Below are positions 32,965-42,132 of a DNA stretch of 64,000 nucleotides, piece by piece. The stretch spans positions 841,765 to 905,764 of the forward strand of contig NZ_SDVB01000238.1 in NCBI RefSeq assembly GCF_004137355.1. The letters run 5' to 3'. Numbering within the stretch: position 1 is the first letter of the stretch; every line of letters starts with the position of its first letter. Under the pieces are notes generated by a model. The model made no database searches, had not been told where the DNA came from, and worked only from the letters and a program-made list of their open reading frames with translations. A program made the position numbers and the translations under genes. This stretch comes from Ciceribacter ferrooxidans. Its GTDB lineage: Bacteria > Pseudomonadota > Alphaproteobacteria > Rhizobiales > Rhizobiaceae.

Positions 32965-35424
32965 ATGATGAATGCTTCCGACACACAGACCACGATCGAT
33001 CTCTCCGGCGAGTGGCAACTCTCCTCGCGCGACGGTGAGCACCGTTGCGCGATCCTGTTGCCGGGCGACGTGCATTCGGCCCTGCAGGTGGCCGGCATCA
33101 TTCCGGACCCGTATATCGGCCGCAACGAGGAGCGCGTGCAGTGGGTCGCCGGGCGCGACTGGGTGCTGGAAAGGACCTTTTTTCTCGATCATGCCGACGG
33201 CTGCTTCTATCTTGACCTCGACTACGTCGACACGGTCGCCGTGGTCTTCGTCAACGACATCCCCGTGCTTTCCTCGGACAACTGCTTCCGTCGCTACCGG
33301 CCGGACGTGTCGGAGGCGCTGGAGCCCGGCGAGAACCGTATCCGCATCCTCTTGCATTCGTCGGTCGCGGCGGGCGCCGATCGGCAGGCCCGCCAGCCTT
33401 TCTACGTTCCCTATTCGACCGCCAACTCGCCGATCCCCAACGGCAACATGTTGCGCAAGCCGCAATGCCATTTCGGCTGGGACTGGAACATCGCGCTGGC
33501 GCCGCTCGGCCTCTACGGGACAGTTGCGCTGAAGGCGCTTGATCCGGCGCGCGTCGAACATCTCGCCACCCGCCAGGTGCACAACGAGGACGGCAGCGTC
33601 GATCTCCACATCACACTGACGCTTTATGCCGTCGAGCCGGCCGTCGTGCCGGTGCATTTCGATCTCGACGGCGAGCGGGTGCTGCTCGACTGCGGCATCG
33701 ACGCCGGCGAAACGACGATCCCGCACGTCTTCCATATCGAGACGCCGCGGTTCTGGTGGCCGGCGGGCAGCGGCGAACAGGCGCTCTACCGCCTGACCGT
33801 CGAAATCCCCGGCGAGACGGTGACACGACAGATCGGGTTGAGGACCGTCGAACTCGTCACCGATGCCGACGAGACGGGCAGTCGCTTCGCCTTCCGCATC
33901 AACGGCCGGGAAATCTTCTGCCGCGGCGCGAACTCGATTCCGGCGGATGCGCTCTTTTCCCGGGCATCACGGGAGAAGACCGAGGACCTCTTACGCTCGG
34001 CGGTCGAGGCCAACATGAACATGATCCGCGTCTGGGGCGGCGGGTTCTACGAGCACGACTGGTTTTATGATCTCTGCGACCGGCTCGGCTTGATGGTCTG
34101 GCAGGACTTCATGTTCGCCTGCAATCTCTATCCCTGCACGGAGGATTTTCTCGCGAACGTCGCCGAGGAGGTGGACTACCAGGTCAAGCGCCTGTCCTCG
34201 CATGCTTCCATCGTGGTCTGGTGCGGCGACAACGAACTCGTCGGCGCGCTCACCTGGTTCCCGGAATCGCGCAACAATCGCGACCGCTATCTCGTCGCCT
34301 ACGACCGTCTCAACCGCACGATCGAGCAGGGCTTGAAGAAGGCGGCGCCGGAGGCGGTCTGGTGGCCGTCGAGCCCGGCTTCGGGCTATCTCGACTACGG
34401 CGATGCCTGGCATGCCGACGGCTCGGGCGACATGCATTACTGGTCGGTCTGGCACGAGAACAAGAGCTTCGACAATTACCGCAGCGTCAAACCTCGCTTC
34501 TGCTCGGAATTCGGCTTCCAGTCCTACACCTCGCTGCCGGTCATCCGAGGCTTCGCCGAGGCGAAGGACATGAACATCGCCTCGCCGGTGATCGAGCTGC
34601 ATCAGAAGAATGCCGGCGGCAACGAGCGGATCGCGGGCACGATGTTCCGCTATTTCCGTTTCCCGAAGGATTTTCCCAATTTCGTCTATCTCTCGCAGAT
34701 CCAGCAGGGGCTGGCGATTAGGACGGCCGTCGACTACTGGCGGTCGCTGAAGCCCCATTGCATGGGCACCCTCTACTGGCAGCTCAACGACACCTGGCCG
34801 GTCGCCTCCTGGGCGAGCCTCGATTACGGTGGCGGCTGGAAGGCGATGCATTACATGGCCCGGCGTTTCTTCCAGCCGGTCACAGTCGCGGCGATCCCGT
34901 CGGAAGACGGGAAGGAGGTCCGCTTTTCGATGGTCAACGACACGCCGGAGCCGGCGGTGGTCGACATGAACCTCTTCGCGGTGACGCTCGGTGGCGAGAA
35001 GATCCCCCTGCGGATGGCGAGCGGTACGTGCCCGCCGGACAGGGCGGAAACCCTGCTGATCTTTGCCGCTGACGACATTCCGCCCGACTCTATCCTCGCC
35101 TGGAGCTTCATCGCCAACGGTACGAGCGGTGAGGGCCATTATGTCCACGGCACCTACAAGACACTCGAACTTGCGCCTTCGGGGCTGACGCTGAAGGCGG
35201 CACCGAGGCAGGGCGGCATAATCGAAATGACCGTCACCGCGCGCGGCCTCGCGCTCTTCGTGATGATCGAGTGCGATGTCGCCGGCCGCTATTCCGACAA
35301 CGCCTTCGACCTTGCCGCCGGCGAGAGCCGCGTCGTGACCTTCACGCCGGCCGCGCCGCTCGCGCCGGGAACCGTGCCGGACTTTACCCTCTACGACCTC
35401 TATTCCTGCCAGGCAGCGACCTGA
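32965..35424 (+). CDS. Beta-mannosidase-like glycoside hydrolase, family 2
   Basis: An 819-residue intracellular GH2 enzyme. Domain order is an N-terminal sugar-binding jelly roll (TIDLSGEWQLSSRDGEHRCA onward), an Ig-like domain, the TIM barrel (FAFRINGREIFCRGANSIPA near residue 310) and C-terminal beta domains. The acid/base Glu is in VVWCGDNELVGALTW and the nucleophile Glu in FCSEFGFQSYTSLPVI. The sequence RKPQCHFGWDWNIALAPLG is typical of beta-mannosidases. No signal peptide is seen, so it hydrolyses imported mannosides from the adjacent transporter. Substrate is inferred from family resemblance. The translational start lacks a strong ribosome-binding site. Confidence 0.85.
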   Translation: MMNASDTQTTIDLSGEWQLSSRDGEHRCAILLPGDVHSALQVAGIIPDPYIGRNEERVQWVAGRDWVLERTFFLDHADGCFYLDLDYVDTVAVVFVNDIPVLSSDNCFRRYRPDVSEALEPGENRIRILLHSSVAAGADRQARQPFYVPYSTANSPIPNGNMLRKPQCHFGWDWNIALAPLGLYGTVALKALDPARVEHLATRQVHNEDGSVDLHITLTLYAVEPAVVPVHFDLDGERVLLDCGIDAGETTIPHVFHIETPRFWWPAGSGEQALYRLTVEIPGETVTRQIGLRTVELVTDADETGSRFAFRINGREIFCRGANSIPADALFSRASREKTEDLLRSAVEANMNMIRVWGGGFYEHDWFYDLCDRLGLMVWQDFMFACNLYPCTEDFLANVAEEVDYQVKRLSSHASIVVWCGDNELVGALTWFPESRNNRDRYLVAYDRLNRTIEQGLKKAAPEAVWWPSSPASGYLDYGDAWHADGSGDMHYWSVWHENKSFDNYRSVKPRFCSEFGFQSYTSLPVIRGFAEAKDMNIASPVIELHQKNAGGNERIAGTMFRYFRFPKDFPNFVYLSQIQQGLAIRTAVDYWRSLKPHCMGTLYWQLNDTWPVASWASLDYGGGWKAMHYMARRFFQPVTVAAIPSEDGKEVRFSMVNDTPEPAVVDMNLFAVTLGGEKIPLRMASGTCPPDRAETLLIFAADDIPPDSILAWSFIANGTSGEGHYVHGTYKTLELAPSGLTLKAAPRQGGIIEMTVTARGLALFVMIECDVAGRYSDNAFDLAAGESRVVTFTPAAPLAPGTVPDFTLYDLYSCQAAT

Positions 35425-35489
35425 TCCTTCTGCGGCCTGCCGACCAAGACCCCCGGGGCACCACCCGAACCCTACGAGGAGAAGACGTA

Positions 35490-36251
35490 ATGACGAGACT
35501 CGGCTTCCAGCTCTACAGCGCCCGCAATTTCCAGCCCTTTTCCGAGGTCTTTCCGAAGCTCTCCGCCGCCGGCTACAAGGAGGTCGAGGGCTACGGCGCC
35601 ATGTACGCCTTGCTCGACGATGCCGGCGTTGCGGCGCTGCGGGCCGATCTCGACCGCAACGGGCTTGCCATGCCGACCGCCCATTTCGGGCTCGACATGC
35701 TGGAGGGGGACCCGAAGCGCGTTCTCAAAATCGCCGAGACGCTCGGCATCGAGGCGATCTACTGCCCCTATCTGATGCCGGACAAGCGCCCGACGGACGC
35801 GCGCGGCTGGTTCGCCTTCGGCCAGCGGCTGCAGGAGGCCGGCAAGCCGGTTCGCGAGGCGGGCCTCGTCTTCGGCTGGCACAACCACGACTTCGAATTC
35901 GCCACCCTCGATGACGGCTCGACACCGCAGGAGCAGATCTTCGCCGGTGGCCCGGACCTCTCCTGGGAGGCCGACATCGCGTGGGTGATCCGCGGCGCCG
36001 CTGATCCGCTGGCGTGGATCGAAAGCTACGGCAAGCGCATCAGCGCCGTCCACGTCAAGGACATCGCGCCGGCGGGGCAGAACGCCGACGAGGACGGCTG
36101 GGCGGATGTCGGCCACGGTACCGTCGACTGGAAGGGCATTGTCGGTGCCCTGAAAGCGCATCCGGTCCGGCACTTTATCGTCGAGCACGATAATCCCAAC
36201 GACCTCGACCGGCTGATCACCCGGTCGATCGCCTCCTTCAACAGCTACTGA
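35490..36251 (+). CDS. Sugar phosphate isomerase/epimerase (TIM barrel, AP endonuclease 2 family)
   Basis: A 253-residue TIM-barrel protein of the xylose isomerase-like superfamily. Metal-binding residues appear in GLVFGWHNHDFEFATLDD and HFIVEHDNPNDLDRL. It starts at TRLGFQLYSARNFQPFSEVF. The ATG at 35490 follows ACGAGGAGAAGACG; the open frame upstream lies within the mannosidase gene. It is probably an isomerase or epimerase of the imported sugar and works with the next gene; the exact reaction is unknown. Confidence 0.8.
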   Translation: MTRLGFQLYSARNFQPFSEVFPKLSAAGYKEVEGYGAMYALLDDAGVAALRADLDRNGLAMPTAHFGLDMLEGDPKRVLKIAETLGIEAIYCPYLMPDKRPTDARGWFAFGQRLQEAGKPVREAGLVFGWHNHDFEFATLDDGSTPQEQIFAGGPDLSWEADIAWVIRGAADPLAWIESYGKRISAVHVKDIAPAGQNADEDGWADVGHGTVDWKGIVGALKAHPVRHFIVEHDNPNDLDRLITRSIASFNSY

Positions 36252-36279
36252 TCATCACAGAAACATTCGGAACGTCCCC

Positions 36280-37413
36280 ATGACACGCGAACTCGGCGTC
36301 GGCATCATCGGATGCGGCAATATCTCCACGACCTATTTTTCCCTTGCCCCCCTCTTCAAGGGGCTGAAGGTGCTCGCTTGCACCGACCTCAACATGAACG
36401 CCGCCGAGCTTCGGGCGGAGGAATACGGCGTCAAGGCACAAACGGTCGACGAACTGCTCGCCAATGACGAGCTCGACATCATCGTCAACCTCACCATTCC
36501 CGACGCGCATTACGCCGTCTCGAAACGCATCCTCGAGGCCGGCAAGCACGTCTATTCGGAAAAGCCGCTGGTGCTGAGCCTCGAAGCCGGCGAGGATCTG
36601 CGCCGGATCGCGAAGGACAAGAAGCTCAGCGTCGGCTGTGCGCCGGATACCTTCCTCGGCGGTTCCCATCAGCTTGCCCGCAAATACATCGACGAGGGCG
36701 GGATCGGCCGCATCACCTCCGGCACCTGCCACGTGATGAGCCCGGGCATGGAGATGTGGCACCCCAATCCGGACTTCTTCTTCCTGCCCGGCGGCGGCCC
36801 GGTGCTCGACCTCGGCCCGTACTACATCGCCAACCTCATCAACCTCATCGGTCCGGTGAAACGGGTGGCCGCGCTCACCTCCATGGCGTCGGAGACGCGC
36901 ACCATCACCAGCCAGCCGCGCGCCGGCGAGGTGATCCCGGTCCGCACGCCGACCAACATCCACGCGCTCCTCGAATTCGAGAACGGCGCGACGGTCACGC
37001 TGTCGGCGAGCTGGGATGTCTGGTCGCATCGCCACGGCAATATGGAGCTCTACGGTACCGACGGCTCGCTCTTCGTGCCGGACCCGAATTTCTTCGGCGG
37101 CGCGGTGGAGGCGAGCGGCCGCAACAAGGAGATCAAGCCGCTGGAAGGCTGGGATCATCCCTTCGGCATCGACAACCAGGAACATGCGAACGGCCCGCGC
37201 GCCAATTACCGCACGGCCGGCCTCGCCGACATGGCGGTCGCGATCCTCGAAGGCCGCGACGCCCGCTGCTCGCTCGACCGCGCGCTCCACGGCGTCGATG
37301 TGATGACGTCCATCCTGCAGTCGGGTGCGGAGGGCCGCTTCGTCGATCTTTCCACCACCTGCACGCAACCGCAGGCGCTCGGCATAGACGAGGCGCTGGC
37401 GCTGCTTCGCTGA
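36280..37413 (+). CDS. Gfo/Idh/MocA-family oxidoreductase
   Basis: A 377-residue NAD(P)-dependent sugar dehydrogenase. The N-terminal Rossmann fold starts VGIIGCGNISTTYFSLAPLF, and the family motif EKPLVLSLEAGEDL contains the catalytic-site Lys (HVYSEKPL). The C-terminal domain keeps GGGPVLDLGPYYIANLINL, with the D..Y catalytic pattern seen in the family. Together with the TIM-barrel protein it resembles pairs that oxidise and isomerise sugars in catabolic loci. It begins 28 bases after that gene and ends before a strong palindrome. Confidence 0.85.
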   Translation: MTRELGVGIIGCGNISTTYFSLAPLFKGLKVLACTDLNMNAAELRAEEYGVKAQTVDELLANDELDIIVNLTIPDAHYAVSKRILEAGKHVYSEKPLVLSLEAGEDLRRIAKDKKLSVGCAPDTFLGGSHQLARKYIDEGGIGRITSGTCHVMSPGMEMWHPNPDFFFLPGGGPVLDLGPYYIANLINLIGPVKRVAALTSMASETRTITSQPRAGEVIPVRTPTNIHALLEFENGATVTLSASWDVWSHRHGNMELYGTDGSLFVPDPNFFGGAVEASGRNKEIKPLEGWDHPFGIDNQEHANGPRANYRTAGLADMAVAILEGRDARCSLDRALHGVDVMTSILQSGAEGRFVDLSTTCTQPQALGIDEALALLR

Positions 37414-37426
37414 TTCCCCTCCCCAA

Positions 37427-37575
37427 CCCCTCCCCACAAGGGGGAGGGGCTTTTCCGCAACCGCCTCTGGGATTTTGCGCCATCTCCGCTAAGTTGCGGC
37501 TAGCGGAGAGCGGGAGGCATCCCCGATCAGTCTCCCCCCTTGTGGGGGAGATGGCCGGCAGGCCAGAGGGGGTCT
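37427..37575. repeat. RIME-like palindromic intergenic mosaic, copy 1
   Basis: Three successive palindromes: CCCCTCCCC/GGGGAGGGG (37427-37449) followed by CTTTT, which can terminate the oxidoreductase transcript; a perfect 9-bp stem TCTCCGCTA/TAGCGGAGA (37483-37509); and the block TCTCCCCCCTTGTGGGGGAG (37531-37550) followed by ATGGCCGGCAGGCCAGAGGG. The last block recurs in the gap before the GH43 gene. Modular palindromes of this kind (RIME elements) are known from Rhizobiaceae. Confidence 0.75.
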
Positions 37576-37615
37576 TTGCTTCCACCGAGCACATGCATCT
37601 GGGAGAGAACCATCC

Positions 37616-38668
37616 ATGACCTATACCCCTGCCGAGAACCGCTACGAGCGGATGACCTACAATCGCTGCGGACGAAGCGGCCTGAAGCTGCCGGCGATCT
37701 CGCTCGGCCTCTGGCACAATTTCGGCAACGACACGCCGCATGCGACGAAGCAGGCGATCTGCCGGACCGCCTTCGATCTCGGCATCACCCATTTCGACCT
37801 CGCCAACAACTACGGCCCGCCGCCCGGTTCGGCGGAACTCGCGTTCGGCGAGATCCTGCGGACCGATTTCGCCGGCTACCGCGACGAGCTCATCGTCTCG
37901 TCCAAGGCGGGTTATGGCATGTGGGCCGGCCCCTACGGCGAGTGGGGCAGCCGCAAATACGTGATCGCCTCGTGCGACCAGAGCCTCAAGCGGCTCGGTC
38001 TCGACTATGTCGACATCTTCTATTCGCACCGCTTCGATCCGGATACGCCGCTCGAAGAGACCTGCGGGGCGCTCGACCACATCGTCCGGTCGGGCAGGGC
38101 ACTCTATGTCGGGATTTCCTCTTACAATTCGAAGCGCACCCGCGAGGCGGTGGCGATCCTGAAGGCTCTCGGCACGCCGGTCCTCATCCACCAGCCGAGC
38201 TATTCGATGATCAACCGCTGGATCGAGGAGGACGGCCTCGTCGATACGCTTGAAGAGCTCGGCATCGGCTCGATCGTCTTCTCGCCGCTGGCACAGGGGA
38301 TGCTGACGTCGAAATACCTGAACGGCATTCCGACCGGCAGCCGTGCCTCGCAGGAGAAGTCGCTCGATCCGGGCTTCCTCAACGAGAAGAACCTGGAGAA
38401 CATCCGCGCGCTCGGCCGGATTGCGGAGCGTCGCGGCCAGACACTCGCGCAGATGGCGCTCGCCTGGGTGCTGCGCGGCGGGCGCATCACCTCGGCGCTC
38501 ATCGGCGCCAGCCGTCCCGAGCAGGTCGAGGATTGCGTGAAGGCGTTGGAAAAGCCCGATTTCACCGCCGAGGAACTCGCCGAGATCGAGACCTATGCCA
38601 GGGAAGCTGACATCAATCTCTGGGCGGCGTCCGCCGAACGCAAGGGGCCGCCGCGGAAGAAGAAGTAA
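37616..38668 (+). CDS. Aldo/keto reductase (YghZ/GAP-reductase-like)
   Basis: A 350-residue (beta/alpha)8 NADPH-dependent reductase. Catalytic residues appear in GITHFDLANNYGPPPGSAE (Asp, Tyr), VSSKAGYGMWAGPYG (Lys) and DIFYSHRFDPDTPLEETCGA (His). The closest family is the YghZ type that reduces L-glyceraldehyde 3-phosphate or methylglyoxal. In this locus it may reduce a sugar-derived aldehyde. It lies between two palindromic repeat blocks and may be a separate transcription unit. Confidence 0.85.
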   Translation: MTYTPAENRYERMTYNRCGRSGLKLPAISLGLWHNFGNDTPHATKQAICRTAFDLGITHFDLANNYGPPPGSAELAFGEILRTDFAGYRDELIVSSKAGYGMWAGPYGEWGSRKYVIASCDQSLKRLGLDYVDIFYSHRFDPDTPLEETCGALDHIVRSGRALYVGISSYNSKRTREAVAILKALGTPVLIHQPSYSMINRWIEEDGLVDTLEELGIGSIVFSPLAQGMLTSKYLNGIPTGSRASQEKSLDPGFLNEKNLENIRALGRIAERRGQTLAQMALAWVLRGGRITSALIGASRPEQVEDCVKALEKPDFTAEELAEIETYAREADINLWAASAERKGPPRKKK

Positions 38669-38678
38669 GATTGCTCTT

Positions 38679-38876
38679 ACCTTCCCCTTGAGGTGGAGGG
38701 TCGGAGCGAAGCTCCGGGGTGGGGTGACGCGCAGGCTCAGTCGCCCGGGTCAGACGTTGATCACCCCCACCCGCCGCTTTGCGGCGACCTCCCCCTCAAG
38801 GGGAGGTGGGGCACAGCGCCGGCGGATGATCTCCCCCCTTGTGGGGGAGATGTCGGCGTAGCCGACAGAGGGGGTG
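38679..38876. repeat. RIME-like palindromic intergenic mosaic, copy 2
   Basis: Two related about 50-bp units lie in opposite orientation (38679-38727 and 38761-38811). Both carry CCTTGAG near one end and GGGTGGGGTGA-type sequence at the other, flanking a 33-base spacer. A third block (38829-38876) with CTCCCCCCTTGTGGGGGAGA repeats the last block of copy 1. The whole aldo/keto reductase-GH43 gap consists of these palindromes. Confidence 0.75.
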
Positions 38877-38906
38877 TTTGCCGAGAAAAGGGAGGAGAAA
38901 CGCGAC

Positions 38907-40520
38907 ATGATTATCAATCCCATCCTGCCGGGCTTCAACCCGGATCCGTCGATCTGCCGGGTCGGCGAGGACTATTTTATCGCGACCTCCACCTTCGAAT
39001 GGTATCCGGGCGTCCAGATCCACCACTCGCGGGATCTGGTCAACTGGCGGCTCGTCTGCCGGCCGCTCAACCGCGCAAGCCAGCTCGACATGCGCGGCAA
39101 TCCGGACAGTTGCGGCATCTGGGCGCCGTGTCTCTCCTACAACGAAGGCCTGTTCTGGCTCGTCTATACCGACGTCAAACGCTTCGACGGCAACTTCAAG
39201 GACGCGCACAACTACATCGTCACTGCGTCCTCCGTCATGGGTGAGTGGTCCGATCCGGTCTATGTGAACTCATCCGGCTTCGACCCGTCGCTCTTCCATG
39301 ACGATGACGGGCGGAAATGGTTCGTCAACATGCAGTGGAACCACCGCACCGAGAGCTATGGCGGGACGCCGAAGCATCCGGCCTTCGACGGCATCCTGCT
39401 GCAGGAATGGGACGCGGAGAAGAAGCGGCTCGTCGGGCCGGTCAAAAACATCTTTCCCGGCAGTGCGCTCGGCCTCGTCGAGGGACCGCATCTCTTCAAG
39501 CGCAATGGCTGGTACTACCTGACGACCGCCGAGGGCGGCACCGGTTACGACCATGCGGTCACCATGGCGCGGGCGCGGACCATCGACGGCCCGTACGAGC
39601 TCCATCCGGACATTCACCTCATCACCTCGAAGGATCATCCGGAGGCGGTGCTGCAGCGCGCCGGCCACGGTCAGTATGTCGAGACGCCGGACGGCACGCC
39701 CTACCACACCCATCTCTGCGGACGGCCGCTGCCGCCCAAGCGCCGCTGCACGCTGGGCCGCGAGACGGCGATCCAGAAATGCGTCTGGCGCGACGACGGC
39801 TGGCTCTATCTGGAAGGCGGCGGCCCGGTCCCCGCAGTGGAGGTGCCGGCGCCGCGCGGCGATGTCGCCCGCGCGGAAGCTCCGGCCGTCATTGTACATG
39901 ACTTTAGCGGACCGGAACTGCCGGTCGAGTTCCAGTGGCTGCGCTCGCCTGTGCCGGAACGGCTCTTCAGCCTCTCTGCCCGACCGGGTTTCCTGCGCCT
40001 CTTCGGCCGGGAAAGCATCGGTTCCTGGTTCGAGCAGTCGCTGGTCGCGCGGAGGCAGGAGCATCATCGCTTCCGCGCCGAAACGTCGCTCGAATTTTCG
40101 CCCGACACCTACCAGCAGGTCGCGGGCCTCACCCACTACTACAACCGCTACAAGTTCCATGCGCTCGGCATCACGCTGCATGAGAAACGTGGGCGGGTGA
40201 TCACGATCCTGAGCTGCGCCGGCGATTATCCGAACGGTCGGCTGAGTTTCCCGCTGGACAGCGGGATTACCGTTCCCGAAGGCCGGCTCGACCTTTCCAT
40301 GGAAATCCGCGACAACGACCTGCAGTTCTTCTGGCGGCCGGCCGGTGCCGTCGACTGGAAGCCGGTCGGCCCGGTGCTGGACGGCGGTGTCGTTTCCGAC
40401 GAAGGCGGCCGTGGCGAGCACGGCTCCTTCACGGGAGCCTTTGCCGGCATGTTCGCCTTCGACATCACGGGTCAGGGCTGGCCGGCGGATTTCAGCCGGT
40501 TCGTCTATGAACGCCTCTAG
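38907..40520 (+). CDS. Beta-xylosidase, glycoside hydrolase family 43
   Basis: A 537-residue GH43 enzyme cleaving xylo-oligosaccharides. The five-bladed propeller starts INPILPGFNPDPSICRVGED with the catalytic base Asp in GFNPDPS; the acid Glu lies in GLVEGPHLFKRNGWYYL. The C-terminal 200 residues form the concanavalin-like domain typical of xylosidases (SFTGAFAGMFAFDITGQGW near the end). No signal peptide is seen, so it is cytoplasmic. The ATG at 38907 follows GGGAGGAGAAA. It ends convergently with fghA, their stop codons overlapping by 4 bases. Confidence 0.92.
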   Translation: MIINPILPGFNPDPSICRVGEDYFIATSTFEWYPGVQIHHSRDLVNWRLVCRPLNRASQLDMRGNPDSCGIWAPCLSYNEGLFWLVYTDVKRFDGNFKDAHNYIVTASSVMGEWSDPVYVNSSGFDPSLFHDDDGRKWFVNMQWNHRTESYGGTPKHPAFDGILLQEWDAEKKRLVGPVKNIFPGSALGLVEGPHLFKRNGWYYLTTAEGGTGYDHAVTMARARTIDGPYELHPDIHLITSKDHPEAVLQRAGHGQYVETPDGTPYHTHLCGRPLPPKRRCTLGRETAIQKCVWRDDGWLYLEGGGPVPAVEVPAPRGDVARAEAPAVIVHDFSGPELPVEFQWLRSPVPERLFSLSARPGFLRLFGRESIGSWFEQSLVARRQEHHRFRAETSLEFSPDTYQQVAGLTHYYNRYKFHALGITLHEKRGRVITILSCAGDYPNGRLSFPLDSGITVPEGRLDLSMEIRDNDLQFFWRPAGAVDWKPVGPVLDGGVVSDEGGRGEHGSFTGAFAGMFAFDITGQGWPADFSRFVYERL

Positions 40521-41350
40521 CCGAGCCGCTCTGCGTGCCAGCGCAGGTGGTCGTCCATGAAGGTCGAGATGAAGTAGTAGGAGTGATCGTAGCGCTCATG
40601 CATGCGCAGTCTGAGGCCGATCTCGGTATCCTTGATCGCGTCCTCGAAGAGCCACGGACGCAGGCCGTTTTCGAGGAAGCTGTCGGCGCTGCCCTGGTCG
40701 ATCAGGAATTCCGGGAAGCGGGCACCGTCGGCGACCAGCGCGCAGGCGTCGTACTCGCGCCATTTCGCCTTGTCGGGCCCCAAGTATTTCTCGAAGGCAT
40801 CGACCGTCCAGTCGGCCGTCGACGGCTCGACGATCGGCGCGAAGGCGGAGCAGCTCTTGAAGCGCCCGGGATTCTTCAGCGCGATCGTCATCGCGCCGTG
40901 GCCGCCCATCGAATGGCCGAAGATGCCCTGCCGGTCCATGTCGACGCGGAAATGCTCGGCGACGAGCGTCGGGAGTTCCTCGGTGATGTAGGTGTACATC
41001 CGGTAGTTCTCGGCCCAGGGCGCTTCCGTGGCGTCGAGATACATGCCGGCACCCTTGCCCATCTTCCAGTTTGTGAGTTCGTCCGGCACGTCGTTGCCGC
41101 GCGGGCTCGTGTCGGGGCAGACGACAATCAGCCCGAGCTCGGCGGCCATGCGGCGATACTCGCCCTTTTCCATCACGTTCTGATGGGTGCAGGTGAGCCC
41201 GGAAAGATACCAGAGGACCGGCCGGCGCTCGAGCACGGCCTGCGGCGGCACGAAGACGGCAAAGGTCATCTCGCATTTGCAAGCGTCCGACTCGTGGGCG
41301 AAAACGCCCTGCATGCCGCCGAAGGCGGTGTTCTGCGACAGGATCTTCAT
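40517..41350 (-). CDS. fghA: S-formylglutathione hydrolase
   Basis: A 277-residue esterase D-type hydrolase releasing formate and glutathione from S-formylglutathione in formaldehyde detoxification. The nucleophile Ser lies in GIFGHSMGGHGAMTIALKNP near residue 146, with RPVLWYLSGLTCTHQNVMEK upstream forming the oxyanion region and the HERYDHSYYFISTFMDDHL segment giving the catalytic His. It should act after the glutathione-dependent dehydrogenase encoded 2.3 kb away on the same strand; five other genes lie between them. Confidence 0.94.
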   Translation of the reverse strand: MKILSQNTAFGGMQGVFAHESDACKCEMTFAVFVPPQAVLERRPVLWYLSGLTCTHQNVMEKGEYRRMAAELGLIVVCPDTSPRGNDVPDELTNWKMGKGAGMYLDATEAPWAENYRMYTYITEELPTLVAEHFRVDMDRQGIFGHSMGGHGAMTIALKNPGRFKSCSAFAPIVEPSTADWTVDAFEKYLGPDKAKWREYDACALVADGARFPEFLIDQGSADSFLENGLRPWLFEDAIKDTEIGLRLRMHERYDHSYYFISTFMDDHLRWHAERLG

Positions 41351-41374
41351 CGTATCGTTGTTCCTTTTGCTGGT

Positions 41375-42037
41375 TCAGCCGGCGAGCGAGACCGCGGCGT
41401 TCACCGCGGCGGCCAGAAGGACCGTGTTGAAGAAATAGGAGACGACGGCATGCAGCAGGTTCAGCTTGCGCATGGCGGTCGTGGTCACGGCGGTATCCGA
41501 GGTCTGGGCGGTCATCCCGATGACGAAGGAGAAATAGAGGAAATCGTAGCCGCCGGGATCGGTCGTGCCGGGAAAGTCGAGGCCGCCCCTGTGTAGGCCG
41601 CTTTCGTGGGGCAATACCGTCTGGGGTCGCCAGTAGGCGTGGGCATAGTGCATCGCGGCCATGGTGTGGATGGTGAACCAGCCGGAGACAACGGCGCCGA
41701 AGGCGAGGACGAGCTTCAGCGCGCGGCTTTCCGCACCATTCAGCACGAAGAAGAGCGATACCATCGAAACGACGACGGCGGCGAGCGTGACCGTCAGGAT
41801 CACCGAGGCCGGCTCGTCGGCGGTGTCGGCATGCCGTCGCAGGAAGGTGGCCGTCAGTCGTGGCAATCGCAGCCACATCAATGCCAGATAGCAGACGAAG
41901 AAGGCGATCGGCACCAGCTCTAGCGCCAGCTGCGGTGCGAGCGCCATGGCGATCGGCATCACCACGAGTGCAAAGACGAGCCCGCCCAGGAAGGGACCAT
42001 GCCTATGTCCGATCACACGTTCGGAGAATTGCCGCAT
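41375..42037 (-). CDS. DUF1345-family integral membrane protein
   Basis: A 220-residue membrane protein with about five hydrophobic helices (FLGGLVFALVVMPIAMALAP, LELVPIAFFVCYLALMWLRL, SVILTVTLAAVVVSMVSLFF). The conserved segment GYDFLYFSFVIGMTAQTSD matches DUF1345. Function unknown. The ATG at 42037 is chosen because residues further upstream in frame are basic and unlike the family. It ends 24 bases upstream of the fghA start. Confidence 0.8.
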   Translation of the reverse strand: MRQFSERVIGHRHGPFLGGLVFALVVMPIAMALAPQLALELVPIAFFVCYLALMWLRLPRLTATFLRRHADTADEPASVILTVTLAAVVVSMVSLFFVLNGAESRALKLVLAFGAVVSGWFTIHTMAAMHYAHAYWRPQTVLPHESGLHRGGLDFPGTTDPGGYDFLYFSFVIGMTAQTSDTAVTTTAMRKLNLLHAVVSYFFNTVLLAAAVNAAVSLAG

Positions 42038-42132
42038 GCTGGTCTTGTTCCGTTTTCGTCTGCCCGCGGAAAGTCGGCGGCCGCGTGAATGCGGTGTCCG
42101 CTGTCGCAGGTTGCAGGTCTCCGTGCCGTCCG

